Shown here: piece by piece, positions 1 through 13,100 of the stretch
Layout of the letters: every line of letters begins with the position of its first letter
How positions within the stretch are numbered: position 1 is the stretch's first letter
NCBI GenBank assembly: GCA_934045905.1
Contig: OW203768.1
Location: 16,024,316-16,088,315, forward strand
DNA: 64,000 nt
Direction: 5' to 3'
From: Leuctra nigra
Lineage: Eukaryota; Arthropoda; Insecta; Plecoptera; Leuctridae
Notes under the pieces: model-generated
Seen by the model: only the letters and a program-made list of their open reading frames with translations
Databases searched by the model: none
Told to the model about the DNA's origin: nothing
Translations under genes and position numbers: made by a program

Positions 1-1425
1 TTCCTTAACTTCCTCTCGACGTCCATGAATGTGAATTCCCACATGACGCCATGTTGCCGTGATTCAAGATCACATTGGCAGTGCGGCAACATGGCGTTGT
101 TATTCTCTAACCATGGAGTTGAGACACGGTTTCTCGCTCAAAGCCACAACACACAGACTGAATAGCGGTAGTTCCATGTTGCCGTGATTCAAGATCTCAT
201 TGGCAGTGCGGCAACATGGCGTTGTTATTCTCTAACCATTGGAGTTGAGACACGATTTCTCGCTCAAAGCCACAACACACAGACTGAATAGCGGTAGTTC
301 CATGTTGCCGTGATTCAAGATCTCATTGGCAGTGCGGCAACATGGCGTTGTTATTCTCTAACCATTGGAGTTGAGACACGATTTCTCGCTCAAAGCCACA
401 ACACACAGACTGAATAGCGGTAGTTCCATGTTGCCGTGATTCAAGATCTCATTGGCAGTGCGGCAACATGGCGTTGTTATTCTCTAACCATTGGAGTTGA
501 GACACGATTTCTCGCTCAAAGCCACAACACACAGACTGAATAGCGGTAGTTCCATGTTGCCGTGATTCAAGATCTCATTGGCAGTGCGGCAACATGGCGT
601 TGTTATTCTCTAACCATTGGAGTTGAGACACGATTTCTCGCTCAAAGCCACAACACACAGACTGAATAGCGGTAGTTCCATGTTGCCGTGATTCAAGATC
701 TCATTGGCAGTGCGGCAACATGGCGTTGTTATTCTCTAACCATGGAGTTGAGACACGATTTCTCGCTCAAAGCCACAACACACAGACTGAATAGCGGTAG
801 TTCCATGTTGCCGTGATTCAAGATCTCATTGGCAGTGCGGCAACATGGCGTTGTTATTCTCTAACCATTGGAGTTGAGACACGATTTTTCGCTCAAAGCC
901 ACAACACACAGACTGAATAGCGGTAGTTCCATGTTGCCGTGATTCAAGATCTCATTGGCAGTGCGGCAACATGGCGTTGTTATTCTCTCACCATGGAGTT
1001 GAGACACGATTTCTCGCTCAAAGCCACAACACACAGACTGAATAGCGGTAGTTCCATGTTGCCGTGATTCAAGATCTCATTGGCAGTGCGGCAACATGGC
1101 GTTGTTATTCTCTCACCATGGAGTTGAGACACGATTTCTCGCTCAAAGCCACAACACACAGACTGAATAGCGGTAGTTCCATGTTGCCGTGATTCAAGAT
1201 CTCATTGGCAGTGCGGCAACATGGCGTTGTTATTCTCTAACCATTGGAGTTAAGACACGATTTCTCGCTCAAAGCCACAACACACAGACTGAATAGCGGT
1301 AGTTCCATGTTGCCGTGATTCAAGATCTCATTGGCAGTGCGGCAACATGGCGCTGTTATTCTCTAACCATGGAGTTGAGACACGATTTCACGCTCAAAGC
1401 CACAACACACAGACTGAAAAGCGGT
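1..1425. repeat. ~126-bp satellite array, about 11 units
   Basis: Head-to-tail units of 125-126 bp run from the left edge. Each contains ATGTTGCCGTGATTCAAGAT, GGCAGTGCGGCAACATGGCG and AAAGCCACAACACACAGACT. Units differ by a few substitutions and one T indel (ccattgg versus ccatgg), which accounts for the 126/125 alternation. The same unit occurs about three times at 50500-50885 and once, broken, at 17268-17355, in each case shortly after the last exon of a lectin gene. Its position at the left edge therefore implies that another lectin gene ends just outside the window. No ORF runs through it. Confidence 0.95.
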
Positions 1426-2395
1426 AGTTTCGATTATACAACTAGATTTTGAAACTCAAAGTAGAGTGGAAATTCGGACGTGCATTAATTTACATGATTT
1501 GTTATTTTAATGTTTTAGCTTCGCTTGTCCGAAGTTTTAAAATTGTTGCGTATGGCTGCGAATTCCAGTCGGCACAGGCGTTTTTATTTCTCATGCTCCT
1601 TTCTATGTTAGACTATTTGTTATTCATCAGGTATTATTGAAATATAATAGATACTTTCACATTAGTTTTAAGCATTCCGAAATCCTCAATGTGTTTTTTG
1701 GCTCATTGTTTGTAAACAGAAATACCCGGTGATGAAAATGGTTATGGAAGATCAGTCTATTATGACCGAATATTGCAATTTTTGTATTGTACCTAAGCAA
1801 AAATTAAGATTTGGATTGAATTTAATTGAAAATTAAGATAAGGATTGAATTGAATAAAAAAAAATAATAAATTTCAAAATTACATCTGGTGGCAGAAGTG
1901 GGATCCAAATCATTTATTTTATTATTTACAAATATAAATTATTATAGCTTTTACTTAGTTATTAATTATAACATTCAAATAAACTACAAGGTAGTATCTA
2001 AAGAAATAGAATATTATGATTCCAAGATTAGTTGGTGTTATCAGCCTGTGAACTTAGAGAATGTTTGTTGTTGCTGTATTTATGAGGTGTGATGGGAAGT
2101 GAGGACGTCTTCTACCACGAAAGTAAACAAGTGAACAGCCACTAAATGAATGTATTTTCATTGCAACTGATCCAGAAGTTGAATTTTATTTATTAAGAAC
2201 GATTTTATTAAGAAAGAGATTTTATTAAGAAAGTGAACGCTGCATATTAATGAAGATACACTCATGAAAATATGTTCCTAAAACCCTCCAGTCACCACTC
2301 CCCCACCCACCACATTCAAACAACTTTTCCAGTGGAACACGGTAGGTACACACTGTCAAGTAACTCTCCAGAGTTGAGTGGAGAGCAGCTCTCTG
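1426..2395. other. Intergenic DNA shared with other lectin spacers
   Basis: No gene seen. The start (actagatttt, then aactcaaagtagagtgga) repeats at about 50885-50930 and a 'ggtggcagaagtggga' segment recurs near 27340 and 50997. This is therefore one copy of the duplicated spacer between lectin genes. The small ORFs here are AT-rich and lack any recognisable domain. Confidence 0.6.
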
Positions 2396-3408
2396 CAGTG
2401 TTGAATCCAGGCATACCTCGGGGAGGGCAGTGCCCCCCCCCCTCCCCCCCCCCCCCCCCCCCGAGGTATAAATGTGCCCCCCTCACCGGCACAAATATTG
2501 CAAAATATTTTAAAATGAATGATATTCTTTAAATAAAGAAAAGTTATTCATATTATTCAGATCAACATATTGGTAAGTAAATATTGAAAAGCTTGTCTGC
2601 TATAGTAACGTATAGTTACGCAAGGGCGTATTCAGTGGTGGGCCCCCAGAAATCAGGTTTTTATCTAAAAAAATAAGCACATTTAAAATAATATGTGAAA
2701 AAACACGTAAAAATAGACGGATCATGTGAAAAACCTTCCAAAACGGTTAGAATTGAGATAAAATTCAAAAATTTGGGCTATGCCCCTGAAAAGCGAGAGC
2801 GCGCACACTCTCATATAAAGGCTGGAGCAAACCCACTTTTACTGTAAGCATCAAAGTGGCAAATTCGGCCTACTGGATCTTAAAATTGGGAAATCTCACA
2901 TTGTTGCGATATATCTTAATTTCGAGCTATGGCCCACCTGACAACATATACCAAATTTAGGAACAATACGTTATGCTGTTTGCGTGCTAGAGGGCCGTGA
3001 AAACAGTGAAATTACACCCCTTTTAATCATGACATGCATTTCCAGGTAAGTTCAATAAATTTACCTATATTCTTAAATCTCTTAGACCAATTCTTTGATA
3101 TTTTGCAATTTATAATTCACCAAAATAGCTATACACTGTGTTCAAAATTGCACCTATGGCCTTGATCAATAATTTTCTCGGGAGTTACGCCCCCGAACCC
3201 CCTGTTTTCCACTGTGACTTTTCAAAATATGTTACGTATAAAATAAGTGCTTTGTTCTTCGTACAACTACAAGCATATTCATAAATTAACTCCACCCCCC
3301 CCCCTCCACCCCCCCCCCCCCCGAAACACGAACATCCAATACCAAAAAATATGCCTCCCCCAACTATTCAAGTGCCCCTTCCTAGAAAAATGTCTGGATT
3401 CAACACTG
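2396..3408. mobile_element. hAT-type non-autonomous element
   Basis: Terminal inverted repeats CAGTGTTGAATCCAG and CTGGATTCAACACTG bound a 1013-bp segment. It is flanked by GCTCTCTG (2388-2395) and GCTCTCTC (3409-3416), a nearly perfect 8-bp target duplication, which with the CAGTG end is the hAT signature. Inside are poly-C tracts (about 2437-2462 and 3296-3322). Segment 2790-3025 resembles the repeat family also found at 34222, 36646 and 45005. No transposase is present. Confidence 0.75.
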
Positions 3409-3582
3409 GCTCTCTCATTGGCTGACAACTGTTACGTGACCTCACTTGCCTATCTGCTATACCAACATGATCAAAGAAACAGAGCGCTACTTGACAGTGT
3501 GTTTGGACATTGATACCGGTCGAGAGGTCGGAGGAAAAAGTAACTGAAATGCATGAAAAGGGGGATGAGGGTTCGACAAATA

Positions 3583-5295
3583 CCGGGTGGCCCCAAAAAA
3601 ACACACAATGGGCGAGACAATGCTCTGTCGAAACTACAGCACATATCAGGCTGAAAATATCAGATAATATAAAAATCATACTAAGGTATGATGTTGGAAA
3701 GTTTCAAAAGTATCTTATTTGTAGGAAAAAGGTTATAGCTGTTCTAATTTGGTTGTTGAAAGATCGATTATACGAGGCGCAAATAGCGCTTCTTCAGAAA
3801 ACGTCAATTGGCCAGGACGTTGTTTATTCAATACTAACGATATCAAGCTGAAAGTTTCAAATTTTCTTCACAATATATTGCTATCAATTGTGTAAAAATT
3901 TCAATACCTTTGGATTAATGGAACGAAAGTTATGTTATCTTGAAGTTCATCTTAAAAGCAGAATATCCGAAAGATAATTTAACTTTTTCAAATTAAGGTG
4001 TGTAAGAAAACTTGTGAAATTATCTCACGTATATTCTGCTTTTAAGCTCAACTTCAAGATACAACAACTTTTGTTACAATGATATAAATGTATTGAAACT
4101 TTTACAAACTTGATAACAATATATTTTGAATAATATTTGAAATTTTTAACTTGATATCGTTAGAAGTTTTGAAGAAACAGCGTCATGGCCAATGGCCGTT
4201 TTCTGAACGCAGCTCCGTATAATCAATTTTTCGAGTCCATGTCGTTGGCACACCCACCTTCGATTTAACAATTTTTTGTTATTGCAATCGTTTGTGCTAC
4301 GTTTGTGCTGGATTGTGCCGTCAATTAAATCGTTTAAATCGCCGCTTCCTTACCCCCGTTTTTAGGGGTTGGTTAGTGGGTGTGCCAACGACATGGTAGT
4401 ACACCCACTTTACAAATGTGCAATTTTTATTTTTGCTATCGAAAGATCTTCGTTTGTGCTGGATTGTGTCGTATTTTATTTCTTTGTGCCGCAACTCTTC
4501 ACCCCCAAATAATTGAAACAAAGGGGTAGTTCTAGCACACCCACTTTCAAAATTTGCAATCTTTATTTTTGCTATCGAAAGATCTTCGTTTGTGCTGGAT
4601 TGTGCCGTATTTTTTTTCGTTTGTGCCGCAACCCTTTACCCCCAATTAATTGAATAAAGTTCGAAAAAAAGACAGAGGCCAGATCACCCACTTTCAAAAT
4701 TATTTTGGGGTGAAGGGTTGCGGTACAAACGAAAAAAAATACGGCACAATCCAGCACAAACAAAGATCTTTCGATAGCAAAAATAAAAATTGCACATTTT
4801 GAAAGTGGGTGTGCTGGCCCACCCCTTTGTATAAATTATTTGGGGGTGAAGGGTTGCGCCACAAACGAAAAAAAATACGGCACAATCCAGCACAAACGAA
4901 GATCTTTCGATAGCAAAAATAAAAATTGCACATTTTGAAAGTGGGTGTGCTACCATGTCGTTGGCACACCCACTAACCAACCCCTAGAAACGGGGGTTAG
5001 GAAGGCGGCACAAACGATTTATTTGACGGCACAATCCGGCACAAACGTAGCACAAACGATTGCAATAAAAAAAATTATAAATCGAAGGTGGGTGTGCCAA
5101 CGACATGGACTTCAATTTTTCGACAACCAGATTCTATCAGCTGTAACCTTTTCCTACGAAACAAGTGTTTTTGAAACTTTCACACCACAAACCTTAGTCT
5201 TTTGTATATATTATGTGAAATTTTCAGCCTGATTTGTGGAGCAGTTGCGTCAAAGCAATGTCTCGCCCATTGTGCGTTTTTTTTGGGCCACCCGT
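3583..5295. mobile_element. Palindromic mariner-like MITE, interrupted
   Basis: The ends are inverted copies: 3583-3660 (GGGTGGCCCC, then ACACAATGGGCGAGACA) matches the reverse complement of 5220-5295. TA dinucleotides flank both ends (3581-3582, 5296-5297), as expected for Tc1/mariner insertion. The paralogous spacer at about 29655 reads straight through the site without it. A foldback element (4234-5111) sits inside the right half. It is non-coding; the ORFs crossing it have no domain. Confidence 0.75.
4234..5111. mobile_element. Foldback element with ~430-bp arms and 11-bp TSD
   Basis: Almost the whole 878 bp is an inverted repeat centred near 4690. The left end AGTCCATGTCGTTGGCAC matches the reverse complement of the right end. 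Both arms contain sub-repeats with 'gatctttcgatagcaaaaat' or its complement. Exact 11-bp direct repeats TCAATTTTTCG flank it at 4223-4233 and 5112-5122. An 11-bp duplication is compatible with MULE-type foldbacks, but no transposase is present, so the superfamily is unassigned. Confidence 0.85.
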
Positions 5296-5297
5296 TA

Positions 5298-5556
5298 TAT
5301 TGCCATGAATGTACAGTGTACAACCGTAGGATATATATCTCAACTAATTCTATGAAAGAATATAAATATTGGTTGAAAAAAATCGCTTTACAATGTGTAG
5401 TTAAAAAAGTACATCTTTCAAAATGTGTCATTGCTTCAACGTTTAGTATTTCGCTCATTACAAAGGAGGAAATAATATAATGAAATATACAACAAGCATC
5501 CTTCCATCTAAAACCTCAACCTAAACCCGCCCTTGTTCTCCTCCTCTAGCAGTTGG
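5298..5556. other. Duplicated upstream spacer of lectin genes
   Basis: Segments such as 'acaaccgtagga', 'tatctcaactaattctat' and 'catctaaaacctca' recur at about 29665-29830, 37915 and 55075-55210/56530. This marks it as part of the duplicated unit that leads into each lectin promoter array. No gene seen. Confidence 0.6.
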
Positions 5557-6882
5557 TTGAGCGAGCGAAGCGAGCGTCTCCATTTGGCTCTTTTGGCACG
5601 GACCTCTGTTTTTTTTTTTTTTTTTGTTTTTTTTTTTTCTGTTACTGACGATATACAGGTCAGAGTTTTTCTTCGATCGAGCTGAAATTTTGCACACATG
5701 TACGTAACATTTCTGATTGTTGCAGACCCTAATTTTTTTGAAATCCATTGATTGGTTCAAATTTAAAAAAAATTAACTTTCGATTGGTTGTTTTGATCAA
5801 ATTGAAATTTTGACAAGTCATTACCCCCAACATTGTACCCAATCAAACAAAGTTTCAGCCAAATCCTCCCATTGGTTAAAATTTAAAACCATCTTTCCTG
5901 TGTTTTTAGAAATTTAAACTATAACCGATTGAACGATCAACTTATAACTTCGCATGATGGTTGGGTCCAACATTATCTGCATTTTTGACAATTTTCATAC
6001 TAATCTGTGTTTAAATCCAAACGTTATTGACATTTTACGGACTATTAGCGTGTTGGCTGTCAAATTCACGGCGACTTCGACTCTTCAGTTCAAGGCAAGG
6101 TAGTTAGAGCAGAAACTTTCAAACGAAAATGAAACTGATAATGACCGTTCAACAGTCGATCTGATATTGTGTAGACACACTTATATCATATGAGTGGTCT
6201 CAGGTATATTTTTTGAAGGAGATCCTGTGATTTTTGAAAATTAACACGGAACAGTTCAATCATAAAGGTTCAATTGATCAACTTAAAGCTTTGCATGGTT
6301 ATTTGGACCAATATTTTAGGAATGTTTTGAGATTTCTATACAAATCTGTGGCGAAATTTTAGAATTATTGGCTTTTAATGACATTTTCGATAGACAGAAT
6401 TTCGGTTCGAGGTGTTGCGCGTATCCGTGCTCGCTCATCAACGCGTTACTCAGATTCATTGGTTAAAATTTAAATAAATATCTCCTGATAGGCTGAAAAA
6501 TGAAAACGGTCTTCGATAATTCTGATCAAACTCATATTTTGCATGATCATTAAGACCAATATTGTCTCTTATTTTACAAAATTTCATCCCAATCAGTTAA
6601 GAACGTATGAAGTTATTTACATTTTTAATATCTGTCAGTAATGAAGTATCGAAATGAATGTTTTCCAGTGCCAATTGAAAATTGATTCTGATTTGCTTTA
6701 TGAACCAGGTGCTTAGATGCTATTTTAAAGTTTCGATGAAAAGCATACACTTTTAAGTTGATATCATAATCAATTCGATATGGATGTATATGTTTTCTGT
6801 GCGTTGTGTACGCATTTCCGGTTCGAGAATTTGCACGTACCCGTGCTCGCTCATCAACGCGTTACACTGAGCGTTTTCCTAG
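5557..6882 (+). mobile_element. Helitron-like element, subfamily I
   Basis: It begins TTGAGCGAGCGAAGCGAGCG and ends with the hairpin CGCTCA...TGAGCG, then TTTTC and CTAG, followed by T. There is no target duplication. The matching spacer at 56577 (agcagttgtttaaaaac) is an almost exact empty site. The 3' hairpin plus CTAG without TSD is the Helitron/Helentron hallmark; the 5' TT rather than TC favours the Helentron/HINE branch (inference). Non-coding, about 1.3 kb. Confidence 0.75.
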
Positions 6883-6888
6883 TTAAAA

Positions 6889-7138
6889 ACATGTGACACC
6901 AGCCTTGTTTCCCCACTCCCCCATCTGTGGTATATAACATGACACCAGCCTTGTTCCCCCACTCCCCCAGCTGTGGTGTCTAAAGTAAATCCAGTCTTGT
7001 TCCCCTACTCCCCCAGCTGTGGTATATAACGTGACACCAGCCTTGTTCCCCCTCTCCCCCAGCTGTGGTATATATAACGTGACACCAGCCTTGTTCCCCC
7101 ACTCCCCCAGCTGTGGTATATAACGTGACACCCGCCCG
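6889..7138 (+). repeat. Promoter-proximal ~46-bp minisatellite, 5 units
   Basis: Five units of the form CTCCCCCAGCTGTGGTATATAACGTGACACCAGCCTTGTTCCCC (read in pieces) precede lectin A. Four of the five keep a TATATAA-like core; the second has lost it (gtgtctaaag). The last unit runs directly into the lectin 5' UTR, so the apparent TATA box of the gene is itself part of the tandem repeat. Confidence 0.9.
7117..7123 (+). promoter_or_regulatory. TATA box of lectin A
   Basis: TATATAA lies 43 bp before the ATG. A TCA initiator-like site at 7148-7150 is about 31 bp downstream of the TATA, the normal metazoan spacing, implying a 5' UTR of only about 11 bases. The same arrangement precedes the other three exon 1 copies. 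Confidence 0.6.
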
Positions 7139-7159
7139 CCTCTGACATCAAAGTGCGCC

Positions 7160-10100
7160 ATGTTTCTCCAGCTTGTAGTCGTGCTCCTCGGCGTCTGGAT
7201 GCCGTTGGTTCGAAGCCAGGCGGGCTCGGAGTGCGTCGAGGATCGAACTCAAGCTATCTCGTTGGTGTTGAACGGCGCGCGCAATCTCACGGGGAGCTGG
7301 ATCTCTGAAGTAGGTGCAACAATATGTTCAAAACGAGATATAGAATAGGTATAGACCGTTTTTACCGTTTTCCGTTTTCCGCTTTCCGTTTTCCGTTTTT
7401 TCTTAACGACCAATCACAAGTCCAGAAACCGCTCAAGGGAAACTTGTGATTGGTTCATAGAAAAAAACATAAAAAGCAAAACGCAAAAACGGTTAAATTT
7501 CTTATAGTTCAGAAGAACGTTATAGCTCCATGGTTAGAACCTGGCATTTTTTGTGATATAGTCGGTATAGTAGGATTCTACTTGTCGGTATTAGTAGTCC
7601 ACGACCACGTGTCTGTATAGTAGAAATGTGCAATCTGAAGCTATTTGTTATTTCAAGGGTATAGATGCAAAACTATCATCTCCAAAAAAAAATAAAAATT
7701 GAGTTAATGATACGGAATTACTATTGGGGTATAGAGTTTTCATTTTTCCATATGTAAAGTTTAAGAAAAAAATATTCCCTTTGAAAACACGTATTTGAAA
7801 CAGATTCCCATGGCCGTTTGTTTAGGAAATGCATATGTCTTTTTCTGTTTGACTCCGAAGTATGTGAAGTGGAGTTTGGCTTGGTTTTGCAACTCTTCCT
7901 CTCATTTGTGATAAGAGTAAAGTCTCTGCTTTGACTCAGGTGGTGGTGCGTCGCAGTGAGGAGCAGAGCAGCACTGCGCAGGCGCAGAAGTGGTCGGTTC
8001 AAGTGGTACCCAGGACATTCAAATGTGGCGCCGACAAAACAGCGCTGGAAGTCAGCCTCACGTTCATTGGTCAGTTGATAATACAGGCTTCCTAGATTCA
8101 CTTACTACGTACCATTTAACTTCTGTTGAACGCTATTTTTTTATTAGTACGCTTTTACGTACATACAGTATATTTTAAAAATGTGTTTTCGAATTTGTTT
8201 TTAATTTTAGGTTGTAAATTAGCAATTTTTTACAAATTTACGTGCCGAAATAAAATTACCCTACATATAAATGTTCTCAATATGTTTGATAATAAATTTT
8301 AGAAAAATATCGTAATTTTTCTGACAATGCGAAAATTCCCTAATTCATGGCGAGATTCACTTTTTTGAGCGAGCGAAGCGAGCGTCTCTTTTTGGCTCTT
8401 TTGGCACGGACCTCTTTTTTTTTTTTTTTTTTTTTTTCTGTTACTGACGATATACAGGTCAGAGTTTTTCTTCGACCGAGCTGAAATTTTGCACACATGT
8501 ACGTAACATTTCTGATTGTTGCAGACCCTAATTTTTTTGACATCCATTGATTGGTTCAAATTTAAAAAAAAATAACTTTCGACTGGTTGTTTCGATCAAA
8601 TTGAAATTTTGACAAGTCATTACCCCCAACATTGTACCCAATCAAACAAAGTTTCAGCCAAATCCTCCCATTGGTTAAAATTTAAAACCATCTTTCCTGT
8701 GTTTTAAGACATTTAAACTAGAACCGATTGATAGAGCCAGTTTTAAATGGTGATGCGCGAATTCGCGAATTGTTCTGATTGCACTATTTTCTTCTACTAA
8801 AATCCATTTCATTGTGTATAGATCCCAAATCTACCATTTTTACATCGCGAAAAAAAACGAAATCCAACCCTGATCGCGATATTCAACATTTTCCGCGAAA
8901 TGACCACGAAATAAAGGTTTTCTATTAAAATTACTGCTTTTATCCCCCTAACAGGTCACACAACAACAAACGAAACCAGTTTCTTTCCATGTGCTACTCA
9001 CTCAACCCCCTCCCCCTCGCCAGACACTTTGCTACCCACCCTCAAAGTGAACCAGACCAGTCTAACCAGTTGATGATGCCTCCAGGCTGCTTTGTTTTGC
9101 GCCCCCATCTGTTCAAGGTCAACCGGTTTTCCCAACCCCCCTTCCACCCTCAACCAGTCGCAACTATTCATCAATAGTCTACTTACACAGAAGGATATTT
9201 TGGAACAATTACTGCACTGAAAATTGTTGGAATGGGAAAGAAAATATCTTGTCAAACTATACATTTTGCGTCATGAAATTTTAAATATTATGTATCAGCT
9301 ATACAGAGAAAATGTGGGTTGGGGAAAAGACAGTGCAGAGCATTAAAGACGCCATTCTAGACAAGCCTATTTCAGTGCTAATAGTGCATGACCAACCCAT
9401 TCCAATCCCTCCTCCAAAAAGGCATACATGTTTTTCATCAAATTATGGTTTCTGGAGGCTATTACAATGTGTTTTATAACCAATTTAATATCACCACAAA
9501 TCGCGAAATCCCTCTTCCAGAAAAAACACAAAAAACGAAATTGATGATTTTAAAAACGAATTTTAAGAAATAAAATCACCATTTAAAACTGGCTCTACCG
9601 ATTGAACGATCAACTTATAACTTCGCATGATGGTTGGGACCAACATTATCTGCATTTTTGACAATTTTCATACTAATCTGTGTTTAAATCCGAAAGTTAT
9701 TGACATTTTACGGACTTTTTGCGTGTTGGCTGTCAAATTCACGGCGACTTCGACTCTTCAGTTCAAGGCAAGGTAGTTAGAGCAGAAACTTTCAAACGCA
9801 TATGAAACTGATAATGACCATTCAACAGTCGATCTGATATTGTGTAGATACACTTATATCATATGAGTGGTCTCAGGTATATTTTTTGAAGGAGATCCTG
9901 TGATTTTTGAAAATTAACACGGAACCGTTCAATCATAAAGGTTCAATCGATCAACTTAAAGCTTTGCATGGTTATTTGGACCAATATTTTTGGAATTTTT
10001 TGAGATTTTTACATCAATCTGTGGCGAAATTTTAGAATTATTTCCTTTTAATGACATTTTCGATAGACCGGTTCGAGATGTTGCGCGTATCCGTGCTCGC

Positions 10101-13100
10101 TCATCAACGCGTTATTCAGAGCGTTTTCCTAGTACCTTTAGCACCCTAAAATACCTGGACCCTTACCTAAAGGTCGGTGCTACTACGGGTGCTAACTAGC
10201 ACCGTGCTATCAATTGGCGCTATTAGGTAAGGGTATTGAATTCTTAAGCATATTGTTCTCGTTTTTGAGCGAGCGAAGCGAGCGTCTCCTTTTGGCTCTT
10301 TTAGCACGGACCTCTGTTTTTTTTCTGTTACTGACGATATACAGGTCAGAATTTTTCTTCGATCGAGCTGAAATTTTGCACACGTGTTCGGACATTCTCT
10401 GAGCGTTGCAGACCCTAATTTTTTTGGAAATCCATTCATTGATTAAAATTTAAATAAAAATCTCCTGATAGGTTGAAAAATGAAAATGGTGTTCGATAAA
10501 TCTGATGAAACTCATATTTTGGCTATACAGGTCAGAGTCTTTCTTTGATCGAGATGAAATTTGGCACACATATAAAACTAACCTTCTCTGTTTGCAGACC
10601 CTAATTTTTTGATATCCATTAATTAGTTAAAATTTAAATAAATATCTCCTGATTGGCTGAAAAATGAAAACGGTCTTCGATAATTCTGATAAAACTCATA
10701 TTTTGCATGGTCATTAAGACCAACATTGTCTCCTATTTTACACAATTTCATCCAAATCAGTTAAGAACGTATGAACTTATTGACATTTAAGTCAACCTTG
10801 CAAGAAATAAAGTGGGTATAACACTGGGCTGCAACCCGTGGCTGGAACCCGCGTATGGACCCAATTATCAATATGAGCATGTGCAAAGACTTTACTTGGT
10901 CTCTGCACATGTGCAGAACGATCACGTGATCCATACGCGAGTTCCATACACAGGTTGCAACCCAAGTGTGATACCCACTTAAGAGTTGTAAACCACTCCA
11001 TAGGTCTTGCAATTGGTCAGCTGGATGTATGAAGTGTCGTCACCTCTTCCTATAGTGTGAAGTATGTCCCGTGCACTGAACGCTTTATTTTATGATTCAT
11101 TTTGTTTTCCAGCGCCCCCTCCAGTGTTCTCCAGAGCCGACTACGAGCTGTTCCCGGGTCAAGGTCACTACAAGTTCCACGCCACAGGAGTCACGTGGCC
11201 AGAGGCGCGGGACGCATGCGCAGCCGAGGGCAGCCATCTTATGATCTTCGACTCGCAGGAGGAAGTGGAAGTGTTCAAGAAGTTGTATGTTAAACAACCC
11301 ACCACTATTCCTGGAGCACAAAGCGCAGAATTAGCCTGGATCGGAATTAGCAGACTGTCGAAGGACGCCCCATGGGTTACTGTGCTAGGTGGGTTATTTA
11401 GACAAAATATTGTCCTTTTATCAGCATGTTCTAAGCCTGTTTGGCTGAAAAATGGTTAAATATGATAATTATAATGTTGGTCTTGATCAATGACATAAAC
11501 TACTACTTGTAGCTTTTATGTCATTGGTCTTCATGATATTGAAAATATATTGAACTTGACAGGAACATTGTCATTTTCAATCATTTAAAAGTTAAAATGA
11601 AATAATTAAAAAGGATCGGTAGATTCTTTTTGATCAAACGACGAAGTTGTAGAAATGAATTTAAAAAAAGTAATAGTAGTTTTTACAAAAAAGATTTTTG
11701 TAGAAAAATTTTGATTTTTAGAAAAAAGGTATCAGTATTTTGCGTTACTAAACACAAAAAATTTGAGAACAATTGTATTTTAATTGTCGAAGCCATTGTT
11801 CTCTCATAATTTTTAATAAGTTACTCCTAAAGAGACTAGACCTACACTTCCCCACTGGGAAGAGCGTCATCTTACAATGCTGCCAATACTAATCCTTGAA
11901 GCACAAAAAGTCCAGGGATGGTAGACTCCCCAGCGCCATTTTCCACGCGACAATGGATCTATATAAACAGTCGATGGATCAGTGGATACATTATAGTCAC
12001 GATTCGTATAGTAAACGCCTTAAGGTCCATTCACACGGTTGATTGCACGCAACTAATTGGTATACTTCTACCATAAGTCTCATTCGATGTGCGCGATTTT
12101 CCAGCTCAGACGACAAAGTATTCAATCACACGACCTTGCCTACTTCTAGAAGGCGTAGGAACTAGATTTTGTCTTTTGTTTTTGTTGAAATGTTCGAGAA
12201 ACGAAGCAATCGAGACAGGAAGGATTCCAAATATTCCTCTCTCTGATTGGTTGAAGTAGCGCATGCTCAGAATGATTTGGCGCGATTTTTCAAATGCTTT
12301 TTAATAACAATTAGGCTCGTAATAACCAAAGTTAAATTGTGCTGGATTAAATTCAACTGTTTCACTCATTTTGAGGTATCTGATTGGCTTAGTCCAATTT
12401 AGTCCAATATTTAGTTAATCCGGCTCAGATTAACTTTGGTTATACCGGCCCTTACTACGTTAGCCTTTAAATATAAATTTTTACATGTGGGAAAAATATG
12501 AAATTGGTAAGTTTAAGACAACATTTATTAGTGGTCATATAATAGCACCTCAAAATTAAAATTAAATTCAAGATTATAACACACAATAACGGTCAATTCA
12601 ACTTCACTTTGTTCACAAGAATCATGAAGTATCTTCCGACTTAAATGGCCATGTCCAAATAAAAATTTACGATTATATACCTAATTACAAGATGATATTA
12701 TAGTACATCAAAATTAAAATTAAATTCAAGAAAATTATCTCAAATGTCTTCTGATTTAAATTGCCATGTCCATAGAAAAATTACATCAGTTTAAGTTACA
12801 TAGGTATACCTAAATAGTAAATACTACAAGATGATATTATAGCACATCAAAATTAAAATTAAATACAAGAAAATTATCTCAAATGTCTTCTGATTTAAAT
12901 TGCCATGTCCATAGAAAAATTACATCAGTTTAAGTTACATAGGTATACCTAAATAGTAAATACTACAAGATGATATTATAGCACATCAAAATTAAAATTA
13001 AATACAAGAAAATTATCTCAAATGTCTTCTGATTTAAATGGCCATGTCCATAGAAGAATTACATCAGTTAATAAGTTACGTATAGTCTACCTAATTACAA

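Noticed and set aside
1..1425. Possible CRISPR-like array
   Set aside because: Units are contiguous ~126-bp direct repeats without unique spacers, in eukaryotic DNA; it is a satellite.
4572..4980. ORFs rich in Phe/Cys within the foldback arms
   Set aside because: They are translations of inverted-repeat arms and appear on both strands; not genes.
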